Shown here: positions 58,636-64,000 of the stretch, piece after piece | How positions within the stretch are numbered: the stretch's first letter is position 1 | Layout: each line of letters begins with the position of its first letter | DNA from: DASSJM01 sp036280655 | Lineage (GTDB): Bacteria > Actinomycetota > UBA4738 > HRBIN12 | Direction: 5' to 3' | Length of the DNA stretch: 64,000 nt | NCBI GenBank assembly: GCA_036280655.1 | Contig: DASUQI010000012.1 | Span: 13,447-77,446 of the forward strand | Program-made: the position numbers and the translations under genes | The notes under the pieces: generated by a model | Seen by the model: the letters and a program-made list of their open reading frames with translations, nothing else | The model's database searches: none | What the model was told of the DNA's origin: nothing

Positions 58636-61110
58636 ATGGAGACGGCGACGCGTCGGCCGCGCGCCCCGGAGCCTGCCTCGCAACCATCGACCTCATCCCC
58701 GACCCGTCGGTTCCTCCGCGCCGCCGCCGGCCCAGCTTTCATCATCGGATCGGTGCTGCTCGCCTTGAGGGGCATCGCCTTCCTGCCGAACCTCACCGAC
58801 CAGCACCCCGACATCCTGTCCTTCTGGCTCCCCCGCTCGTGCCTGCTCGGCGAGGCTCTGTCGAACGGCTCCGTGCCCACCTGGAACCCGCACGAGCTGG
58901 TCGGGGCGCCGTTCGCGGCCGACCCGCAGAGCGGGTGGCTCTCCGCGCCGACGATGGCGCTCTCGTGGGGGTTCGGCTGCGGTGGCGGCCTCCGCGCGCT
59001 GATCGTGCTGAACCCGATCCTGGCCGGCCTCGGACTGCTGTGGTTCCTGCGGAGGGAGGGTCTCGGCCGGGTCGCGGCCACCGCGGGCGGGCTCGCGATC
59101 GCGCTGGGGATCTCGGCGTCGGTGGTCGCGATCAGCCTGCCGTTCGCGGGGTCGCTCGCATGGACGCCGTTCGTGTTGGTCGGCGCGAGCGGGTTCTTCT
59201 CCGCCGCCGGATGGCGCCGGATCCCGTGGCTCGCGCTCTCCGCGTTCGCCTGGGGGCAGGTGGCGTCCGCGCACCTGTCGCACGGCCTGGTGATGGCGAC
59301 CGCGCTTGCGATCGCGTACGTGATCGCGCGCGGCGTCCGGGAGGCTCGCGCCGGTACGATCCCGGTCCGAACGATCCTGCTGCTTTCTGTCGGCCTCATC
59401 CTGTTCCTGCCCCTCGCCAACCTCGCGATCCTGATCCCCCGGTTCTCGCTGCTGGCGCGTTCGACGCTCGCCGACGGCTACGGCGCGCTCGAGGGAACCC
59501 TGCCACGCGCGGCGGGCGCAGAGGACCGCCCGATCCCCACCGAGGGCCTGTGGGCGGGGTGGCCGTTCGCGTTCGGGGCCGCGCCCGGCGGGTACCTCGG
59601 TGCGGCGATGCTCGTGTGCCTCCCCATGGCGTTCCGCGACGCCGCGAGGAGGATCCTGGTGATCGCGTTCGCCGCGGTCGCGGTCGCCGGCTACGTGCTG
59701 ACGAGCTCGCTGCTGATCGGCGCGGACTGGTTCCGGAGCTTCGTGCTCGCGCTGCCGTTCGGCGACGTCTACCTCCACAACCCCGGGCGGCTCCGGTACC
59801 TGATGTTCGTGATCGTCCCGGTGCTCGGCGCCGTGGGGGTGCACTGGCTGCTCGAACACCGGCCGTCGTTCGGCGAGGCGATGCGCTGGATCGGCCTCGG
59901 CATCGGGGTGTTCCTGCTGATCCCGCTGCTGCTCGGGGCGCACGTGGAGCGGTTCGTCCTCCTCGCGATCGGCTCGGTCGCGCTCGTCGCGATCGTATGG
60001 GTGATCGCGCGGGGAAGGCGGTGGGGCCCGGTCGCGCTGTGCGTCGCGCTCGCGCTCGAGTTGGTCGCCGGCGCGATCTGGTCCTCGATGTATCGGGGCG
60101 GGACCGTGTTCCTCGGCCTCGAGAGCCTCGACCAGAAGACGCTCGTGGCGCCGCCGCTCCGGTGGCCCGACGTCGCGGTCGACGAGTACCTCGAGCCAGG
60201 CCCGATCGCGCGGGCGCTCCGGGCGTCGCCGGACGACCGGTACCTCGCGTGGATCCTGCCCGACGCCTCCTTCAACAAGGGCTACCTGTTCACGCGGCAG
60301 CCCTCCGACTGGCCGGCGCTGCTGATCGGGCGGTCCGTCCTATTCGGGCTGGACGACGCGCTCGGGTACTCGCCGATCCAGCTGCCTCGGTACTGGTCCT
60401 ACGTCCGAGCGATCAACCGGCTACCGGTCTTCTACAACGCGTCCGTGATCCAGCTCCCCCGGCTCGAGGAGCTCCGACTCCTCGGCGTTCGGTCCCTGAT
60501 CGTCCGCGACGTCATCCGGGACGGGAGGCTCCTGCCGCCGGGGCTCTCGGGCCGCACGGTCGAGACCGAGGGCGCCTACCGGCTCGTCGAGATCGAGGGA
60601 TCGGAGCCCCGCGTGTCCGTCGTGCCCGACTGGCGGGTCGTCCCCGGCGCGGTCGCGGCCCTCGGGGCGGTGACGGCCGAGGGCTTCGACCCGGCGATGT
60701 CGGCCGTGCTCGAGGACGACCCCGGCATCGAGCCGGTGGAGGGGGGCACGCCCGGGACCGCGTCGTACGCGGAACGACGGCCCGAGGACGTGACGGTGCG
60801 CGTCGACGCGCCGGTCCCGTCGATCGTCGTGGTTCGCAACGCCTGGGAGGAGGGGTGGACCGCCACCGTCGACGGCGAGCCGGCCGAGGTCCTGCCGACC
60901 GACCTGGTCCTGCAGGGCGTGGCCGTGCCGGCGGGGATGCACGAGGTCCGGCTTGTGTACCGGGAGCCCGCGCTCGCCCGCGGGCTCCTCGGGTCGGCGA
61001 TCGCCTGGCTCGGCCTGCTGGTGGTGCTCGCCATGATCCTGGTCCGCGGACGCCGCGCTCGGGCGTCGGCCGTCGACGCCGAGGAGGACGGCGGCTCGAC
61101 CGGCGCGTAG
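58636..61110 (+). CDS. YfhO-like polytopic membrane protein
   Basis: This 824-aa protein has an N-terminal membrane part with about twelve helices. LPNLTDQHPDILSFWLPRSCLLGEALSNGSVPTWNPHELVGAPFAADPQSGW is the substrate-side loop typical of glycosyltransferase-like YfhO proteins. The outer C-terminal domain includes VVRNAWEEGWTATVDGEPAEVLPTDLVLQGVAVPAGMHEVRLVYREP, the usual YfhO ending, followed by a final helix. The family transfers sugars to lipid carriers or teichoic-type polymers. It lies between ftsE and the FecR-PKD gene, so an envelope role is likely. Confidence 0.82.
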   Translation: METATRRPRAPEPASQPSTSSPTRRFLRAAAGPAFIIGSVLLALRGIAFLPNLTDQHPDILSFWLPRSCLLGEALSNGSVPTWNPHELVGAPFAADPQSGWLSAPTMALSWGFGCGGGLRALIVLNPILAGLGLLWFLRREGLGRVAATAGGLAIALGISASVVAISLPFAGSLAWTPFVLVGASGFFSAAGWRRIPWLALSAFAWGQVASAHLSHGLVMATALAIAYVIARGVREARAGTIPVRTILLLSVGLILFLPLANLAILIPRFSLLARSTLADGYGALEGTLPRAAGAEDRPIPTEGLWAGWPFAFGAAPGGYLGAAMLVCLPMAFRDAARRILVIAFAAVAVAGYVLTSSLLIGADWFRSFVLALPFGDVYLHNPGRLRYLMFVIVPVLGAVGVHWLLEHRPSFGEAMRWIGLGIGVFLLIPLLLGAHVERFVLLAIGSVALVAIVWVIARGRRWGPVALCVALALELVAGAIWSSMYRGGTVFLGLESLDQKTLVAPPLRWPDVAVDEYLEPGPIARALRASPDDRYLAWILPDASFNKGYLFTRQPSDWPALLIGRSVLFGLDDALGYSPIQLPRYWSYVRAINRLPVFYNASVIQLPRLEELRLLGVRSLIVRDVIRDGRLLPPGLSGRTVETEGAYRLVEIEGSEPRVSVVPDWRVVPGAVAALGAVTAEGFDPAMSAVLEDDPGIEPVEGGTPGTASYAERRPEDVTVRVDAPVPSIVVVRNAWEEGWTATVDGEPAEVLPTDLVLQGVAVPAGMHEVRLVYREPALARGLLGSAIAWLGLLVVLAMILVRGRRARASAVDAEEDGGSTGA

Positions 61111-61129
61111 CCCGCGACCCTCGGAACCC

Positions 61130-63157
61130 TCAGCGCCGGCGGCGGAGCAGGCCGCCGAACGTCGGGAGCAGGATCACGAGCCCCACGGCAACGTCGCCGC
61201 CACCTCCCGGGTGATCGGTGACGGTGACGGGCGCCGCGTCCGTCGGCCTCGCGCAGTTGGCCGACGCGACCACACCGTAGGTTCCCGGCTCGTCGATCCT
61301 CAGTGCGTTGAACACGATCGTGCCGTTGCCCGTCCAGGTCTCCGATGTCTCCCCGGAGGAGAACGGAGCGCCGCCCAGGGAAACGGCCAGCGGACCGTCG
61401 GGGTCTCCACCCGCGAGCACCTCAACCCGGATCTGGACGTTGAATGGCTGACCGGATCCGATGCTCTTCGGCGGACGGGTGTGGAACGAGAGGGCGTAGT
61501 TGGGGCATGGGGGTGGCGCAGGTGACTCGACGGTGAGCGTGGCCGTATCGCTGTCGCCGGCGAAGGTCCCAACGACGGTGAACGTCCTGGCGGAGGCAGG
61601 CGTGCAGGTGTTCCCGTCGCACGGACCGCCCGGTCGGGTCGCGAACCTGGTGTCGGCCGTGACGTTGCCCATCGAGTCGCCGTTCGTGTCGAACGCCTCC
61701 GCCGTGTAGTTCATCGAATCGCCGAGCTCGATCGTCGCGTTCGACGGTGCGATGACGATGTGGTCGAAGTCGCTCGTCTGCGGCAGGATCGTCCATGGAT
61801 AGGCATCGGATCCGCGGTTGCCCGATTCATCGGTCATGGACACCGTGAACGAATGCGGCCCGGTCGAGAGGCCCGAGTAGTCGACAGAGCCGATCACGTC
61901 GTTCCCGGTCGGCGCGGGGATCCCGGGCCCGCAGGGCTGCCGGTCACCGTCCAGCGTGCAGACGAAGCCCATCCCGGGCTCCGATGACCTGAACCGGAAA
62001 TGAGCGCTCTTCGCGTGGGTGGGGTGGTCGGGTCCGCTCGTGATCCTGACCACCGGCGACTCATCGTCGGACCGCGTCCCGACGCTTATCTCTCGGGTCC
62101 TCGTGTCGGATGCACCCTGTGGATCGGTCACGACAAGCGTCACCGTGTAGTCTCCCGGTCGTTCGAAGGTATGTATCGGGGTCGCGCCGAAGCTCTGCGA
62201 ACCGCCGTCCCCGAAGTCCCAATCCCTCGAGATCGAGTCGCCGTCGGGATCGAACGAGGTGTCCCGGAAGCTCACGGTCAGTGGAGCCGGTCCGAAGGCC
62301 GGTGACGCGACGAACCCCGCCTCTGGCTGCCGATTCCGCCCGCCGGGCGGGGCGTCGGCCGGCGGCGGCCCATCGACGTCCTCGCCCGGTGGGATCGATC
62401 GCGGTGGGGTCCCACCGGACCCGCCCTCAGGCTCCTCGTCCTCCGGTCCGGGATCGTCGATGTCTGGTGCCTCGCACCCGCCGGCCCCGTCGGCACATCG
62501 GTTGAACGAGATCCAGTCGCCGTTGAGCAATCCATCCGGGATATCGACGAGTGATCCGACGGCCCCTCCGCCCGCTACGACGACCATCTTGCCCGCCGGG
62601 ACATCGACCGCGCCCGCCGTCGAGCTCGCCGAAACGAGTCCCTCGAGCGTCGCGATCGTCGTCGAACCATCCTCGTTCACCATGACGACGTAGACCGTTC
62701 CCTCCACCGACGCGGTCGCGCTGGGCGTCCGGATGGCGAACCGACTCGCCGGATCGTCGATTTCGACCACCCGGTTGTACGAGTTGCCCTCGATCTGAGA
62801 CACCTCGATCAAGCGGGAGTCGACCTCGTCGTCAAGCGTCTCGAGCGATCCGAGCTCGAGCATGGTTCCGTGATCGAGCCGCGTGAGACTGCCGTCGAAG
62901 TACTCGATCGAGGCTCGACCGTTCGTCCCCGTCTCGATGACGTCACCCGCACGCAGCGATTCGCCGTCGATCGCTGGCTGGCTGGTGCCGCCGCCGTGTC
63001 GCATCTCGACGATCCCGTCGAGGATCCTGAGCGTCGCGATCTGTCTCGCGGTGGCGGACCCGCCGGAGAAGATCAGGACGCTTCCAACCATGATCAACGA
63101 GAGGATGAAGATCGCCGAGAGCGAGGCCTCGACCCGCCTCTTCGTCTTGTCGGACAC
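61130..63157 (-). CDS. surface protein with FecR and PKD domains
   Basis: This 675-aa protein has an N-terminal membrane helix (SLSAIFILSLIMVGSVLIFSG) and a FecR domain (IEYFDGSLTRLDHGTMLELGSLE, FAIRTPSATASVEGTVYVVMV). A Pro/Glu/Gly-rich linker follows, then a PKD repeat (PLTVSFRDTSFDPDGDSISRDWDFGDG to YTVTLVVTDPQGASDTRTREI). Further beta domains come next, with a C-terminal hydrophobic stretch ending LLRRRR that resembles a sortase or exosortase-type anchor. GTG 63157 is the chosen start. FecR at the N-terminus without an ECF sigma partner suggests a wall or adhesion role. The function is unproved. Confidence 0.82.
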   Translation of the reverse strand: MSDKTKRRVEASLSAIFILSLIMVGSVLIFSGGSATARQIATLRILDGIVEMRHGGGTSQPAIDGESLRAGDVIETGTNGRASIEYFDGSLTRLDHGTMLELGSLETLDDEVDSRLIEVSQIEGNSYNRVVEIDDPASRFAIRTPSATASVEGTVYVVMVNEDGSTTIATLEGLVSASSTAGAVDVPAGKMVVVAGGGAVGSLVDIPDGLLNGDWISFNRCADGAGGCEAPDIDDPGPEDEEPEGGSGGTPPRSIPPGEDVDGPPPADAPPGGRNRQPEAGFVASPAFGPAPLTVSFRDTSFDPDGDSISRDWDFGDGGSQSFGATPIHTFERPGDYTVTLVVTDPQGASDTRTREISVGTRSDDESPVVRITSGPDHPTHAKSAHFRFRSSEPGMGFVCTLDGDRQPCGPGIPAPTGNDVIGSVDYSGLSTGPHSFTVSMTDESGNRGSDAYPWTILPQTSDFDHIVIAPSNATIELGDSMNYTAEAFDTNGDSMGNVTADTRFATRPGGPCDGNTCTPASARTFTVVGTFAGDSDTATLTVESPAPPPCPNYALSFHTRPPKSIGSGQPFNVQIRVEVLAGGDPDGPLAVSLGGAPFSSGETSETWTGNGTIVFNALRIDEPGTYGVVASANCARPTDAAPVTVTDHPGGGGDVAVGLVILLPTFGGLLRRRR

Positions 63158-63296
63158 GGTCCGCTGCCCCCCGACCTATGCGGGTCCAACGATTCTCTCC
63201 GGTCGACCGAGCGACCACAAGCAACGTGAGCGGATCAGCGAGCACGGTCGAGCTGATCGGACCAAGGACCTAGGTCTAAAGATGGTACCCGCGGGA

Positions 63297-64000
63297 TCAG
63301 CGTGACTCGAGGTCGTCCCCCGTGCGACGCCGGAGCTCGGCCTCGACGAACGCCCCGAGGTCGCCGTCCAGGACGCGATCGACGTCGCCGATCTCGACAC
63401 CCGTCCGGTGGTCCTTGACCAGCCGGTACGGGGCGAGGACGTACGAGCGGATCTGCGAGCCGAAATCGATGCCCTTGCGCTCGCCCCGGAGGTTCTCGAG
63501 CTTGGTCTGCTGCTCCTCGCGCATCCGCTCGGCGAGCCGCGCCTTCAGGATGCGCATCGCGACGGCCCGGTTCTGCAGCTGGGATCGTTCGTTCTGACAG
63601 GCCGCCGTGATCCCGCTCGGCAGGTGGGTGATCCGGACGGCCGAGTCGGTGGTGTTCACGGACTGCCCGCCGGGACCGGTCGAGCGGTACACGTCGATCC
63701 GCAGGTCCTTCGGGTCGATCTCGATGTCCTCGTCCACCGTCTCCTCGAGCAGCGGGATCACGTCGAGGTTCGCGAACGAGGTGTGTCGCCGCTTCTGCGC
63801 GTCGAACGGAGAGATGCGGACGAGCCGGTGCACGCCGCGCTCGGTCGAGAGCAGGCCGTACGCGTTCGTCCCGCGGACGATGAACGTCACACTCTTGATC
63901 CCCGCCTCGTCGCCGAACAGCGTCTCGTCCACCTCAACGTCGAGCCGCTCGCGTTCGGCCCAGCGCACGTACATGCGCAGGAGCATCTCGGCCCAGTCCT
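63297..64000 (-). CDS. prfB: peptide chain release factor 2 (5' end missing)
   Basis: This is the C-terminal 234 residues of RF2; the gene continues beyond the right edge. STGPGGQSVNTTDSAVRITH carries the GGQ peptidyl-tRNA hydrolysis motif. VRISPFDAQKRRHTSFANLDV carries the SPF tripeptide for UGA/UAA recognition. QDWAEMLLRMYVRWAER is the usual upstream core. A programmed frameshift site, if present, would be outside the window. It is separated from ftsE by the FecR-PKD and YfhO-like genes. Confidence 0.97.
   Translation of the reverse strand, partial: DWAEMLLRMYVRWAERERLDVEVDETLFGDEAGIKSVTFIVRGTNAYGLLSTERGVHRLVRISPFDAQKRRHTSFANLDVIPLLEETVDEDIEIDPKDLRIDVYRSTGPGGQSVNTTDSAVRITHLPSGITAACQNERSQLQNRAVAMRILKARLAERMREEQQTKLENLRGERKGIDFGSQIRSYVLAPYRLVKDHRTGVEIGDVDRVLDGDLGAFVEAELRRRTGDDLESR

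Noticed and set aside
1..64000. CRISPR array, insertion sequence, phage or plasmid functions
   Set aside because: No regularly spaced repeats, transposase, integrase or replication genes were seen in either strand.

Overview
The window is 64 kb of GC-rich chromosomal DNA with densely packed genes, frequent GTG starts and many ATGA/GTGA start-stop overlaps. The gene set suggests an actinobacterium: mycothiol-type maleylpyruvate isomerase folds, PPOX-class flavoproteins, a PknB-like kinase, SigE-family sigma factor, CGNR and DUF4383 proteins, and the ftsE-ftsX-smpB-ssrA block. The lineage cannot be fixed from sequence reading alone. No CRISPR array, insertion sequence, phage module or rRNA was seen.

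Layout. 1-9.8 kb: the end of a DrrAB-type ABC exporter, a zinc-ribbon membrane protein, two MFS transporters, a double-CDGSH iron-sulfur protein, a SpoIID/LytB lipoprotein and two DinB-fold proteins. 9.8-13.3 kb: a leftward run of small flavin-binding and SnoaL-like proteins, an alpha/beta hydrolase and a BBE-type FAD oxidase. 13.5-23 kb: a secreted PhoX-like protein, then a class III cyclase-ATPase-TPR protein converging on two tandem SulP-STAS-cyclic-nucleotide-binding membrane proteins. 23-36 kb: a leftward series with an atypical D-aminoacylase relative, a serine hydrolase, a Ser/Thr kinase, a DUF2207 protein, two PLP decarboxylases, an EamA transporter, a CGNR regulator, a divergent Fpg/Nei glycosylase, DUF378, a frameshifted acetyltransferase and DUF2277. 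36-39 kb: a UvrD-like helicase and a GNAT protein.

39-45 kb: a sigma factor and membrane beta-propeller pair, followed by a second copy of the same locus in which the sigma body is missing and its first codons are fused to the membrane protein. Two secreted beta-propeller or beta-rich lipoproteins follow. Between the two copies lies a decayed tRNA-like sequence. The 44.5-45.1 kb gap holds no intact gene.

45-54.4 kb is the most interesting metabolic region. Two coupled PYROXD2-like FAD oxidoreductases diverge from a rightward run of a GcvT-like folate enzyme, an alkaline-phosphatase-superfamily protein whose conserved segments appear circularly permuted, an aminotransferase, and both subunits of aconitase X. 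The 112-bp divergent gap carries a TTGAC-N5-GTCAA inverted repeat. Together they look like a catabolic module for an N-methylated or hydroxylated amino acid, but the substrate is not known.

54.5-64 kb: DUF4383, an AlkZ-like winged-helix protein, tmRNA (ssrA), smpB, ftsX, ftsE, a YfhO-like membrane protein, a FecR-PKD surface protein, and prfB running off the right edge.
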